NCBI GenBank assembly: GCA_030762935.1
Contig: CM060888.1
Location: 115,269,468-115,333,467, forward strand
Source: Hymenopus coronatus
Taxonomy: Eukaryota; Arthropoda; Insecta; Mantodea; Hymenopodidae
DNA: 64,000 bases
Reading direction: 5' to 3'
The notes under the pieces were generated by a model. That model was given only the letters and a program-made list of their open reading frames with translations. It did not search any database and was not told the origin of the DNA. Shown here piece after piece: positions 12,001 through 24,390 of this stretch. The position numbers and the translations under genes were made by a program. Within the stretch, counting starts at the first letter, position 1; each line of letters opens with the position of its first letter.

Positions 12001-12880
12001 GGAGAACTCGGTTTTACGCCTCTTTCCGGAGCAATGTAGCTAAGAATTAACAGACTTTAATTTAATTATTTTGCATTTTATTTCAACTCAGCTTTTATTT
12101 CATTTTTATTATGATTAAATATTATTATTAATATTGCTATAATTCTGTTTGTATCAAGTCCGGATTTAAGACTGGTCCGATTGTATATTTTACTAACAAA
12201 TTTGGGAAGCATGACTTTGGAATAATTTGTTTTCAATGAAACACAATGAAATAGTGTTTTAAATCATAATTTTACATTACTCCGTGTCAACTGCTATTGA
12301 TATTGAATCTTTGTGACCCTCTACAAGAATTATTACTTTAAATGCTCTCCAAGTCCCATGCTCTTGTAAGGACTGTATGTTCAACCAACACATGATATGA
12401 TGATGATATTCCGTTGCTTGTTCAAAGAGACACAACGTACATATGTTTTGTTTCTTTATATTTGGTTGCCTCTGCATTGTGTTTGGAAACATTTAAGTTT
12501 GGAATGCGCAATTAAGGGTGTGAAGCAAAGTGCAGAAGTGTTGGCATGCTGGATTTCAGACTGCTTTTACAGCAAATGCAAGAGGTCATATGGAAACATC
12601 ATTACACGTATATCACGTCAGCTTTAACAAGCTCCATGCGCATGAAAATTCAAGAAGCTGTTTAAACAATGAAGGGGAAGAATTTAATTCTGTGCCACAC
12701 AAATGAAACTTTGGCTTGTGATAACATGGTTTAAGTTTTTTGCCTCTTGATAAATATTTTATGTCTAGCATGATGCATGAAACCAACAAATAAGTACTAT
12801 TTAATGACAGATACAACTCTCTTTCTGGAAATAACAGTATATTAGAAATCAAATCAGTGACCAAGAAATGATAACATTAA
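9021..12880. other. Mostly unique AT-rich sequence
   Basis: I recognise no dispersed element. Short open frames (9034-9461 minus, 10698-10883 minus, 12277-12864 both strands) have no motif or codon signal. The one item worth noting is the exon-like block at 10104-10160. Confidence 0.4.
10104..10160 (+). CDS. Candidate 57-bp internal exon (gene unknown)
   Basis: A pyrimidine-rich tract (CATTTCTTTTCTCCCTTTTTCAG, 10081-10103) is followed by a 57-base block richer in G+C than its surroundings, and then by GTAAGAG at 10161, a consensus splice donor. The length is a multiple of three, so inclusion would keep frame. Two of the three frames are open. One reads VECELLFQRHKRQKRNN, basic at the end; another reads SVWNVSCCSKGTNDRRGIT. 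I do not recognise either. If real, the surrounding 9-13 kb would be intron of a host gene on the plus strand. Splice-like signals also arise by chance. Confidence 0.3.
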
Positions 12881-13007
12881 TTTTCTTCTTTATCTACTAT
12901 TTTGTATACAGTAAGTAGAGGAAGAACCGGCACCCCACCCCAATATACTAAGATCTCAATGGATATACATTATTTGAGACTTCCGAATCGATAAAAAGTG
13001 TTTTTAG

Positions 13008-13138
13008 AAATGAGGCCTAAGTTCAGATCAGTGCTTTCAACGGTAAAAAGATTATCAAAATCAGCGATTAGAAATTTTCGATATTGCGACACATATGCAC
13101 ACATTTATGCAAACAACATAGATATTTTATTCATTTTT
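13008..13138 (+). repeat. Short dispersed repeat R2, copy 1
   Basis: Matches 18757-18894: shared blocks include GTGCTTTCAA, ATCAAAATCAG, GATTAGA, ATTGCGACACA and the common 3' end AGATATTTTATTCATTTTT. It ends exactly where T5H copy 6 begins. Confidence 0.75.
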
Positions 13139-13997
13139 ACTTTCTCTATACGTACTATCTACATGGTGTATAGAGAAGGTTTTTTACTGCACCCAAAAAT
13201 TCAATACCGAGATATCACTGGAAATATGTGTTTTGAGACCCTCTGAATAAAAAAAAAAAGCATTTTAGAGAATGTCCGCACGCGTGTGTGTATATGTGTG
13301 TTGTGGGCAAGATAGCTCAAAAACGAAAAGTCCGTAAAACACCACATTTGGTATTTAAGTACAGTATCTTCCAAGAATGCGACACGAAAATTTCCAAGGA
13401 AATTCCCCCACCCCCAACTACCCTTTACATGGAAACATTTTCGAAAAATTTTATTTTTTCAGAAACTGCTCTAACAATTTTCATTAAATATCATATATTA
13501 ATGTTATTTAAATGACAAACTATATATCTTGAATTTTCTGGGAATAGTCTCTGAAGATATCTTCATTCGGGAGAATTTTGCGGAATTTTGCATAACTGGT
13601 AAACCATAAGAGATAGAAAAATACTTACTTAACAAAAATGTAGAGCTCCAAAAAGCACAATTTGTATTATACATATTTTTTTCGTGAAGTTGACCGTTTT
13701 TGTGATATTCCTTTTTTGGTTTCAGTTTCAAAATACTTATACTTTTCTTATATGGGAATTTGTCAACTTCTGGCCATACAAACAAAGGAACTTCAACCAC
13801 AGAGCAACCAGCTTTTAAAATATTTGCCTAACGTTTTAGCCTATGGTACTCCCTTATTTCCCTTCTACTGATAAGGAAGCAGTAACCATTTCTGCTAATT
13901 TTTTCTCGATTAGCACGAAGTAAATAGAAGAATAAGCTTTTTAGCAATAATTTGTTACAGATATGTAGAGGAAGGCATGTTAATGGAACACATCAGA
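13139..13997 (+). repeat. T5H element, copy 6
   Basis: Full-length unit. The head palindrome reads ACTTTCTCTATACGTACTATC / ACATGGTGTATAGAGAAGG. The end is CATCAGA followed by a T run. It is inserted at the T run that closes the R2 repeat. Confidence 0.85.
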
Positions 13998-14002
13998 TTT
14001 TT

Positions 14003-16803
14003 TTATTATATAGAATTTTCAAATATGATTTTTCAAGTAAGTAGCTGTTCGTTTTTTCTCGAGGTCATGTAAAGAGCAAGGAATTTCAGACCATCTCATA
14101 GTGTTCAGCTTCTTAAAAACTGTATTCCTCTTATCATTCAGTGAAATGTGAAAATGTGCAGTATCTCTATTTATAAGAAGTGGATGGAAGAATAGTTTTT
14201 TATAAGAATAACTTGCAGAATAGAGAGTAGAAAAACTCATGGAAATGCAATAAATTAGCCTTTTTCTCTCTCTTAAATTTGGCTAAGAAACGGACGTATT
14301 CTCTGCTTCGATAGGCTATAGAAACAGGAGTTTTTCTTTAAAATTCGGGAATGCGCAGATGTTAAATAGTCTAATTTATAATTTAATATGGCAATAATTT
14401 AACCAAGAAGCAAACCTAATTAATATAATCTGATAAATGTGACAGTAACAAGATGCTTATTTTCCCCATTCGGAATAGACATTTTTATAGAATAATATGT
14501 TATTACTGTGTTTCCTCTGCATTAGCGTACTGTATCTTGGAGATATTTATGTTTTTAATAATTTGGTATCTTTAAATGTTGACTAATTGACCAGCGAATT
14601 CTCTTCCTTGTTCTAAATTTAATATAACTTGCATAACATAGAAGACTGAAGTATAATGAAAAAGAAAACGAATGGAATAAATCTTGTATCATATAAACGT
14701 TAAATTTATTGGTAACCTGTTTATATGAAAGTACAGCCGGGAAAAGGAATTTGTTTTCGGCAAATATTGTGATTATGAGGCCATTTGCAGACGCCTACAC
14801 CTTTCCATCGTGATTGTTGCAAGTTGTGCGGTCTACCTCCTTTACATAGTTCAACTCATTGTCGAAGGTGTGTATAAATTTAAAAAGCGAGCGAGTTGAT
14901 GCATAACCCAAAACCCTGCAATGTCACACCTGCGTGTGACTTTTTAACACCTTCGGTAATGTACACGTTCAGTCATGACCTGCGCTTCTGGAAATTTCTT
15001 GCTGCGTAATCAGCAGGTAAACCTACCAGGCCCGCAGGGCTTAGTTTCGGACGCAGCTCCAAGAATGCAGTTAAATTAAAGAGATCGAAGTACGAGTATC
15101 GAAGCAACGAGAGATAACATTTGTAACATTGAATTAAAATATATTTATTGTAATCAACAGAAATTGTATTACAGAGATCTTGTTACAATATTATGGAGTT
15201 GATCAACCAGAAACTAAGAAATCTAGCTCTTATCTAAACAAACGTAAGGTACAATTTACAAGTATCGGTGCCCCCCTGTAAGTGATTAATTGAAATTACT
15301 TGAAATCAACAAAAACCGGGTTTAAAAATGAGCTTTTAAAATACGTTTTTGACATTAATTTGAAGTTATGATGGATGAAGAAAATTTCGTTGTGATTCCA
15401 CTTTTGCGCTATATAGGTGGTTATATTTGAATTAAATTTTAATTTGAGTTGTTATCCTTAATTAATCATTTTCAGAATCTGGGATATAAAGTAATGCTGA
15501 AATAAACACAAATAAATATTCAGAAATGGTATAATATAATTATAACTTATATAAAGACACATTAATTTTGTAAAATTCCTTATGGGATGGAACGAAATCA
15601 GGCAGAAAAAAAAAAACAGCCTACAATATGAGTTTGTTAAGAAAGGTTATACACTTGGTTTTTATAGGAGAATAATCCAAGAAATAACACCTTTGGCTTT
15701 AATATATTGAGAAAAATATTTATTAAAAGAAGCAACGTGACAAAATTTAAAATTACTTTATTTCTCCACTAATCATCTCCGTTATTTATGTGTTTGTCGT
15801 ATCTGACCACGAGCTCAGGCATTCACGAGTTATAGTCGGCTGCTGCCAATCCGTTAAACCAAGTTTCACCAAGAGAAGGACGTGAAATATTTGGGAAAGA
15901 AACCTGAACTTCATCTATATAGGGTTACATGACTGGTTTGTTTGATTTTGTTTTTCACATGTTTTTCTGATGAATAACAACAGTCTGGTTCAAGTTTCGT
16001 CATGCACATTTGTTCGTCAATTGTCGAATATGTCACGCAACTTCTCATATTTATTTCATTCAATACTGTATCATAAATTCATCATGTATTTCCTGTACTT
16101 TACGTAAAGACAGTTCATTCAGAGAGTCAATGAAATCAGAATAATAGCTTGTTTTGACTGGAATACCACAAACTGAGAAAAGAGTTGAACGAACCATTCG
16201 ACGTTGCACAGAAGATCGCTAGTATTCTACGAAGCGTGAATACGCACATGATCGTTAGTTACTAGATTACCCAGGTATACTTATCTAAACATTTACAACA
16301 AATGGAAGATTTGGTAAAAAAATGCATTGTAAATTGATAGGTTTCTATGTTGTTTATCTTTTCCGTCTTTGATAATACTTTATCACCGTCGTGTAATATT
16401 CAATTAATTATCAATCTAAACGTTACACTGAATGCAGCATAGCTGAATGGCACGATAGATTGGGGGCTTATGCCGCATAGGCTGGTGAAATGTAATAACA
16501 TTCGTTATTATTCCGAACTAATTACATACATGTTGCCGTAGAATATTTTAAGCGAATTTGCTCACACCAAGTGGCGTCTCTCGCATCCAAATTTCCGTCT
16601 TTTCCTGTCACTTAATCATCTGTCATTTTCCTAGCTTCCAAAGATTGTCTCACCAATCTTGACGTGGTCTTGCTCTCTTCTTTTGCCGAGGAGGCTGCCA
16701 ATTATGTGGTTGAATAGCCATCTCTCTGTGGCATTCTTCTAAGGTGTTCGTACAATCTTAACCATCTTTCTTTTATAAAATCAATTGCTCTTGTATAGTT
16801 TCA
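14003..16803. other. AT-rich sequence with no identified gene
   Basis: No recognisable coding exon or known element. 14870-15110 is a less AT-rich patch with words such as AGGCCCGCAGGGC that could be part of an old retroelement, but I cannot place it. Confidence 0.35.
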
Positions 16804-17484
16804 TTTTTACTTTCTCTACATAGTGAGAGAAAGTAGGTCAATACAACCAAAAATTTGATACCGAGATTTTACCGGAAATGTATGTTTTGGGTACCTCTGA
16901 ATCCAATAAAACCATTTTAGAAAAAGGTCCGTGTGTGCCTGTGTGTGTTTGTGGACAGCATAGCTCAAAAACGAAAAGACCGTTGAATACCAAACTTGGT
17001 ATTTAAGTTTGGTAACTTTAAAGGATGCGACATGAAGATTTTCAAGAAAATCCCCCACCCCAAACTATCCTTTACATTAAACTTTTTTCGAACATTTTGA
17101 TTTTCTCAAAAATGCCTCTAACGATTTTGATTAAAATATCGTATATCTATAAAATGTATATCTTGAATTTTCTGGGAATAGCCTCTGAAGATTACTTTAT
17201 TCTGGATGAATTTACGGAATTTTACATAACTGCTAAACCGTAAGAGACAAAACCTTATCACACAAAAATGAAGAGCCGTTAAAACACACAATTTAGGTTG
17301 TATATCTTTTTTCGTGGAGTAGATCGTTTTTGAGATACTCCTTGTTTTTGGTTTTAGCTTTGAAAAACTTATACTTTTCTCATACAAGATTTTATCAACT
17401 CCTGTGCATACAAACAAAGCAACTTCAGTCACATAGCAACCAGCTTTTGACTATCACTTTAACTTATGGTACTCCTTTCGCTTC

Positions 17485-17974
17485 GGGGTAAAGAAACATG
17501 TACTTTAAAATTGGGAATGAAGCAAAGATCGGAAATAGCGTGTCTCAGTAGGGAGGGTGGAAAACCCGTAAGGTAGTTGATGAAGCTCTTAGGTGGTTTT
17601 GCCCATTATACGGGTATCAGGAAGACTGGACGCATATTTTGGCAGATTGCGTGCAGATAGAAGATGTTAGGAAAAAATTAGTACCGGAATATTTTTAGCT
17701 ACAAACAGACCAAGGGCAGCATTCTAGGATTTGATTCTAAACAGCCAAAACTGGACAAGCCTGGGCATATACTTAATTGAAGTACGTGCCCTAAGAGATG
17801 AAATATCTGTGTAAATATTGCATAGACTTATTTGGTGTTCGAGTAATCTATATTTATGAATATAATGAGTGTGTAGTTGTGAGTGCAAGTGTGTTGTAGG
17901 TATGTGAGTGTGTGTATGTGATATCAGAGTGTTCTTTCTTTTATTGTTCTGTGGTTCTGTTGTCGTAGCGCGCG

Positions 17975-18016
<42 letters not shown>

Positions 18017-18174
18017 TGTGTGTGTGTGTGTGTGAATTTCCAATGTTGATATAAAATATATATGTAGGTAATATTTTAAATTCAAGAATTTTTAGACCGC
18101 ATGTACCCTCACCCGACCTATGAGATTGTGTGACGCAAATATTGTATTGTCGTAAATTTAATAAAGTACTACTA
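17485..18174 (+). mobile_element. 3' end of a non-LTR retrotransposon, inserted in T5H copy 7
   Basis: Between two T5H halves lies about 690 bp of unrelated sequence. One frame near 17590-17698 reads a short protein end containing CPLYGYQEDWTHILADC, then VRKKLVPEYF and a stop. This resembles the C-terminal cysteine/histidine knuckle that closes the second open frame of many LINEs. A 3' UTR follows and ends AATAAAGTACTACTAC. The element is heavily 5'-truncated and not functional. The class (R1/I/jockey-like) is not resolved. Confidence 0.65.
17972..18034 (+). repeat. (TG)n microsatellite
   Basis: Near-pure TG dinucleotide tract interrupted by one TGAG. It lies within the 3' UTR of the inserted LINE fragment. 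Confidence 0.9.
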
Positions 18175-18250
18175 CTTACAAGGAAGCAAGTAATATGACT
18201 ATTTCTTCTAATTCAAAGGCATGAATGTTTTTTCAAAAAGCTTTTTAGTG

Positions 18251-18756
18251 GGATTCAGCGGAAACATGTATTTCAGTAGAATGTCTTTATGAAAAGAGAG
18301 AAAATAAAAAATTATGTTTTCAGTAGTTAATTGTAACATAGTTAACAATTGTTAACTAAACTCTGAAATTATTCTGGGCAAAATTGTCTTTATAAAATTA
18401 TTTAGTTGTAATGAAATGTCAAAAATGCACTAAAGAATGACAGAAAAACTTTCTTACATAATAGTTCTTGAAATATTTTGACCTAAGAATCGTACAGATG
18501 CTTGCTATAAGAAAATTTGATTTGTTGGATTATATATTTTTATATTTTATATTATGCTATTTTATGCTGTGTAATGACTATATCTGTTTATGATGCGGAA
18601 AGAGATAACGCGGTTTTCGCCTTATTTTATATGCATTTTTTATGGAATAACATCTAATTTCTGCTCCATTAACGAAAATCATGTTCCTTTTATTAAAACA
18701 TGTATTCTAATATGCAAATTTGTAAATCTTGTTTTATCTTTTAATCATTGAAGTTA
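18251..18756. other. AT-rich sequence, no gene seen
   Basis: No recognised element or reading frame. Confidence 0.4.
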
Positions 18757-18894
18757 GCACCTTATGGCCAATTCTAGATGAGTGCTTTCAATGGTAAAAG
18801 GGCTATCAAAATCAGTGATTAGATATTTTCCAGATTGCGACACACGTACACACACATATTTATGCAAACAACTCAGATATTTTATTCATTTTTA
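18757..18894 (+). repeat. Short dispersed repeat R2, copy 2 (without T5H insertion)
   Basis: Closely similar to 13008-13138. Here the terminal TTCATTTTTA runs on into AT-rich DNA with no T5H head, so it may represent an unoccupied version of the site filled at 13139. Confidence 0.75.
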
Positions 18895-20480
18895 ATATTA
18901 ATACAGATTAATGTTTAGACATCTTATTTACTTTAAAGTAATGTGTCCGTCATAATTCCGGTAGCAGTTCCTGAAGACACCTCTTGTAGGTGGTGATTTA
19001 GACGAACCTGTGATTTGTGACGATGTATAATCTCGTCATGATGGTTTCAATTGCATACAAGCGTCTCCAGATAATGGCTTAGCTGGGACATTAGCTATTG
19101 TGTGCTGTAACCACATTGCGTTGTGATATTATCACTCAGGGCTATCAGGAAACTAATACTGGGTTTCACTTTCGACATCAAAAGGCATCGATTTTATCTG
19201 TTCCGGAGTATTTTAAGAATGACACACACTTATAGAATAATACACATGAAAATAGCAGAACTTTCATGTGAAAATCTACCTAGAAATTTCGATTAAAGAA
19301 GCCGTTTGTCTTACAACAGCCGCCAACAGCATATTGTTGCCAATTATAACCGTGAGGTAATATCATTGAACGCAATTTCCTATTATAAATATAGAGGCGT
19401 AATACCTGTATTAATTCACTGAATTGAATAGTCCTGACTTACTTTTGGAGATCGAAAGACCAGTGTTGCAGATCGGTTTCCTACTCCCATTTTCTGAATA
19501 CTTTATAGAAAATGTATCAAATAGTGTAGTTGGGGCTTTCAGTTATTTTGTTTATTTCCTCTGAGGTTGATTGCTTTTTCGAAGTCGGTATACATTTCTC
19601 TCATCTCATGTCAAACAATTAAACTTCTCTATCGCAAAATGTTCAAATTGGACTGAATAGCAAAGTTTCTCTAATTGAAGTTTTGAGTCTGTGTCAGTTC
19701 TATTAGAGCGGTTTACAAACTTTAGTAGAAATAGAGACCTAATTAAAATAATAATAAAGTTAAGTTTCTCTCAACATCCGTTTGGATCACGAAGTCAGGT
19801 GGAATCTTTTAACTATAATCGCTAAACCGTTGCCGAGTAAAAAGTGTTAAGAGTAAATTGTGATGAAATAGACTGCCAAACTGCACAAATCTGTTGCCCT
19901 CATACTGCACAGGAGAATTGTTATTATTTTTATTTCTTTAAGATGACACTAGTATTTTATAAGAGCTTATTATCTCTTCTATGCACATTCTCATTGCTCT
20001 CAGGCTATATTAACACTCAACTGAGCATCATCCAAACAGGAACTGAACACTCGTAACTCGTACTGTGGCCGGGGCCTGGTTTACAAATTCACATTACTCT
20101 CTGTTGGAGCTGAATCGAACTCTTGCAGCATTTTTCTTTTACCCATAATTGTTATATTCCAACCAGTTTCTTTGCACTGAGAGAGTACAAAACGAGGCAG
20201 CAGACTATTGGTTCACGGAAAAAAAACAACAACAGATTTTGAGGCATACTTAATAAGTAGAGGCAGGCAAAATATGCATTTTTTTCAAAACATGAAAATT
20301 GAAAAAAACTCTACCAACATTTTACGAAACATATTTTAAAGACAACAAATCTTATACTTTAACGCATGTTCGTGACGAACCGGTAGACGGAGAAAACGCA
20401 TACAGTGAATGTAATGGCGGTTACTGATTTCGAGAAGAGTACCGATTGTATTTCAACATTGCATACAGTGCACTATATTT
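18895..20480. other. AT-rich sequence, no gene seen
   Basis: A frame at 19844-20056 is cysteine-rich at its start, but has no splice or family support. Confidence 0.35.
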
Positions 20481-21260
20481 TAAATGTTTAATTATTTCGT
20501 TAAAGTCTGGCTTACCTAATTAGAGTTATTTTCAATTATGTCAGTCAAACGAGATCTGTATTTTTACTGGGCATAATTCATTTGTGAAAACAGTTGCTCA
20601 CACAAATATCTGGAAGCAAACATAGGCAAAATGTAGAAATTAATTGTATGTGTTCTGCAACTGATAACTGTTTAATTAAGTTAACACAATACTTACAAAT
20701 TCTTAAGCTATTATTTTTCGCGAATATTAATTACAGTTCCAAATCCAGTTTTATCCTTGTAGGCTTGGCAAATAGTTTATTCAGAGCTTCTGTTATGGAA
20801 ATATATTTATTAAATTCCTTGTTCTCATGTGTATTTAGGATGGATTGCAAAGGGAACATATGCAGCTGACGCTCTTAAAACTGTCCGTTATACAGTTCCC
20901 AACTTTACGGAAAAGGGGTTTTTGCATCATTAATATTTCCATGGTGGTTAAGCTTATTTACTCGCTTTCAACAGGATGTAAGTGCAAATTACAGAAAGTA
21001 ATTGCTAACATGAAAGCTAAAACTTTTATGTAGGCAATGTTGATTTTCGAATTTTGAATTCTTCAGCGGCCCGGGACAGCTGCTATGTCATATGTAGGCA
21101 TAATTATATACCTGTCACGTTAACCGATGTTCTGCAACATTCTGTCTTATGCAGAAAGGCCAACATCCACATCTGTAATCCCATGCTTGCTTTAAGGGTT
21201 TGGGGCCAGTTCTCTTCATTAGTTAAAAAGGCGTTGTATTATTTTATCTATATTTAATAA
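20480..21260 (-). pseudogene. Decayed hAT-like transposase (GTF2IRD2/ZBED-like type)
   Basis: On the minus strand, 20640-20540 reads FASRYLCEQLFSQMNYAQ, a stop, then YRSRLTD. This corresponds to the conserved C-terminal dimerisation block of hAT transposases of the type domesticated as GTF2IRD2/FAM200 (known pattern: FGSTYxCEQLFSxMK, then RSRLTD). Upstream on the same strand (about 21250-21100) a weaker stretch with LAFLHKTE resembles the 'LxFLxDITEHLN' region of those proteins. Stops and frameshifts are frequent, so this is a dead copy. No terminal inverted repeats were identified. The C-terminal block is convincing; the extent is approximate. Confidence 0.5.
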
Positions 21261-21761
21261 TGACATGAAATAACAACAAATTACATGGAGTCTATGGATT
21301 TTAATCATTGTAAAACCCGGAAACTTAGAGGAGGGTAGCGTTGTCCTTGTTTCTTTTCTTTCTTCGCTTGGGCCCATCGGCCTCAGCCTAAAAGGCTTAT
21401 TTTGTTAACCCTACAATTAGTTTAACTTCAGTCTTCTAGTCGTGTCTACGTGATGTTCGTAGACCATGTAAGGTTGGTCACACGAGAAGCTATATAACAA
21501 ATACCGTTCCAGAATCTGAGAGGGTGACATTTTTTTCCTAGCAAGGAAACAATAATGCAGTCATTAGTCAGGGAATTCCCCCTTCCCCATTAATTCGCAC
21601 ACTGCTCAAAAAGCTAAAATGCAATGGGAATAGCTATAGTCAGATATTTAAGATTAGCATTATATATATTGGCCTAAAAATTCTATATATTTCTGTGCAA
21701 TTGCGAGTAACAACAGGATTTTAAAAGAAGGACACACTATTTAGCAATAATTTTAACCATT
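21261..21761. other. AT-rich sequence, no gene seen
   Basis: No recognised element. Confidence 0.35.
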
Positions 21762-22220
21762 TATAAGGGATATCTTGGAAGTGGCTTGTGGTACAAAAAT
21801 GTATTTGAAACAAATTGTGTGCTTTAAAGATATCTACATCTTTTGTGTAGTACATTTTCTTCCATTGCTTAACTTTTGCCAATTGCACAAGATTAGATGA
21901 AATTGTTCTTCTGAATGAACATGCTATTTCCAGAAAATTTCATACCATACATTCAGTTTGCACTGTAAACAATTGTAGCACTGGTATTTCGATGAAGATC
22001 GTTAGAGCCATTTCTGAGAAATTCAACCACTTGCAAAACATGCTCCGTGAAAGGGTAGTTGGGAGGATTTTCTTGAAATTTTTTTCCATATTTTGAGGAT
22101 GCTTAAAAATTAAAGTCATGCGGTGTTTATTTGCTTTTTGTTACTGACTCTGTGTGTTGTTTAATACACCCACGCGCGCGCAAAATACATTACTTTCTCT
22201 ACCCATGTACGTGGTCGAAA
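21762..22220 (-). repeat. T5H element, copy 8 (old, minus)
   Basis: Diverged blocks on the minus strand: AAATTGTGTGCTTTAAAG, CTATTTCCAGAAAATT, GATCGTTAGAGCCATTTCTGAG, GTGAAAGGGTAGTTGGGAGG, and an eroded long-hairpin end at about 22193-22220. The small-hairpin end is missing. Only about 60 bp separates it from copy 9. Confidence 0.7.
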
Positions 22221-22283
22221 ATTATAACTCTCACTCAAGGTCCGGAAGAGGAATGGGCGATTTTATATTATAGGTATGTTTTT

Positions 22284-23187
22284 ACTTTCTCTATACGCAC
22301 TATGTACATAATGTATACAGAAGGTATTGTATTGCACCCAAAAATTCAATAGCGAGATTTCACCGGAAATATATTTTGAGAGTCCCTGAATCCAAAAAAA
22401 AAAAGCAGTTTTAGAAAAATGTCCGTGTGTGTGTCTGTCTGTGTGTGTGTGTCTCTGTGTGTGTGTCTGTGGGCAGCATAGCTCAAAAATGAAAAGGCCG
22501 TTAAAAACCAAAATTGATATTTAAGTTTGGTATCTACCAAGGATGCGACACGAAGATTTTCAAGAAAATCCCCATACCCCAAACTACCCTTTACATGGAA
22601 AAAAAATCGAAAATTTTGGTTTTCTAACGATTTTGATTAAAATCTCGTATATTTGAGATATTTACTTGACAAATAAAATGTATATCTTGAATCCTCTGGG
22701 AATAGCCTCCGAAGACTGCTTTATTCTGGATGGATTTTACGGATTTTTGCATAACTGCTAAACCGTAAGAGTACGGATTTTTGCATAACTGCTAAACCTT
22801 AAGAGATGGACAAAAACTTACCACACAGAAAATGTAGAGCACATTAAAACACACAATTTATGTTATTTACATTTTTTCGTGGAGTTTATCGTTTTTAAGA
22901 TATGCCTTGTTTTTAGTTTTAGCTTTGAAAAACATATTTTTTTCATACAGGAATTTGTCAGCTCCTGTTCATACAAACAAAAGAACTTCAGTCGCATAGC
23001 AACCAGCTTTTGACTATAACTTTAACCTATGATACTCCCTTATTTCGCTTCTACTTAAGGAAGCAAGTAATAAGACTATTTCTCCTAATGTTTTCTCAAT
23101 TAACATGAACTAAATAGAAGCATAAGCTTTTTAGCAGTTATTTGTTGCAGAGATATAGAGAAAGTCATGTGAATGGAACACATCAGA
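22284..23187 (+). repeat. T5H element, copy 9
   Basis: Full-length. The palindrome TTCTCTATACGCACTATGTACATAATGTATACAGAAGG is slightly mutated. It carries a 34-bp internal tandem duplication at 22738-22805. Confidence 0.85.
22738..22805 (+). repeat. 34-bp tandem duplication inside T5H copy 9
   Basis: The block TACGGATTTTTGCATAACTG...TAAGAG occurs twice in direct succession (22738-22771 and 22772-22805), differing at one position. No other copy in the window has the duplication. Confidence 0.85.
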
Positions 23188-23254
23188 TTTTTTCTTATAA
23201 CGTAATGAGTAATATGAAAAACGTGAGCGCATTCTGTTACAGTGAATACTTTTC

Positions 23255-23844
23255 AAGTAAATCTCATCACAAACTACCGTTTACATGGAACATTTTTTGA
23301 ATATTTTGATTTTCTCAAAAATGACGTTAACGATTTTGATTAAAATACAGTATGTTAAAGATATTTACATCATTAATAAAATGTATATTTGAATTTTCTG
23401 GGAACAGCCTGTGTAGAGCTCTATATTCTGGATGAGTTTTACAGACTTTTGTATAACAGTTAAACCGCAAGAGATAGACAAAATCTTACTACACAAAAAT
23501 ATAGCTATTGTTAAAATACCTAATTTATGTCATATATGTCTTTTTTTAAACTAGTCTTTTTTAGATATTGTTAATTGATGATTTTATTCTTAAACTACCG
23601 AATTTTTCTCAAACGGGACCATTCAAAAGGAACTAAACCTCAATTGTTTCACATAACTACCAGTTTTTAAAGGATTTGACTATCACCTTAACCTATTGAT
23701 TTGCCTTATTTCCCTTCTAATAATAAGACTAATTCTGCTAATGTTTATCTCAAGTAGCATAATGTAGATAAAATAATAATATTTTGTAAGAATAGCTTGT
23801 TTATGGAACAGCTAGAGAAAATTATGTGAATGGAACAGATCAGA
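23255..23844 (+). repeat. T5H element, copy 10 (head missing)
   Basis: It begins within the TCACAAACTACCGTTTACATGG block and runs to the normal CAGA+T-run end. The long palindrome, the GT tract and the next block are absent. Confidence 0.8.
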
Positions 23845-23944
23845 TTTTTTTTATTATAAAAACAGCACATATTTCTTTGTCATTTTAATTTAGGATGCCA
23901 TGGTTCAGTCCCCTCTGCTCATTCAATAAAAATATGAGAAAATT

Positions 23945-24390
23945 GATTTAACACTAAAGAAAAAGAAGTCTCGAGGAGGCAGATTGACCAGTCGTACCCC
24001 AGAAAATGTTGCTGTGAACAGAAGTCCAGTACGCTGCAATGGGTGGGTCTTAAGAAGAATATTGCACTTTCATCATAATTTTCATCCCTACAAGCATCAG
24101 GTAGTGCACCAACTAAAGCCTTGTGTAGATAAGCCAAATGGTATGAATTCCAAATCAAATCATCTCCATTAGAGGTTGCAATAACTGGCCAGTAAGATCC
24201 CCAGATTTGACCGTGTGCGATTTCCTCATATGGGATACTTGTAGAGTGTTGGCTTTAAAGACTGCTCGCAAAATATTAAAAAACTAACGGTCAATATTCG
24301 TCATGAAGTAGCCATGTTCCAGTGTACTTGTTGCGTCGCTATATACACAACTTGTAGCCGAGGTTTGAAGGCTGTTTGTGAGTGAATGGT
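23945..24390 (+). pseudogene. Mariner-type transposase remnant with internal deletion
   Basis: The plus strand at 23984-24120 reads TPENVAVNRSPVRCNGWVL, then RRILHFHHNFHPYKHQVVHQLKP. This is the second helix-turn-helix region of DUF4817-type mariner transposases (known pattern: PENVxxVR...VRRILHxDLxFHPYKxQxVQxLKP). About 75 bases later it reads RSPDLTVCDFLIWDT, matching the third catalytic block (SPDLxPxDFxLWG). The central catalytic domain with the first two aspartates is deleted. Stops interrupt the rest. It cannot encode a transposase. Confidence 0.6.

Larger units (their letters stand above)
16809..18250 (+). repeat. T5H element, copy 7 (interrupted by LINE 3' end)
   Basis: The head palindrome is reduced to ACTTTCTCTACATAGTGAGAGAAAG. 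Blocks are in order to about 17484 (ACTCCTTTCGCTTC). After the insertion at 17485-18174 the copy resumes as TTACAAGGAAGCAAGTAAT and decays near 18250. Confidence 0.8.

Noticed and set aside
14870..15110. Possible LTR of a retrotransposon
   Set aside because: No second copy, TG...CA ends, primer-binding site or internal protein found.
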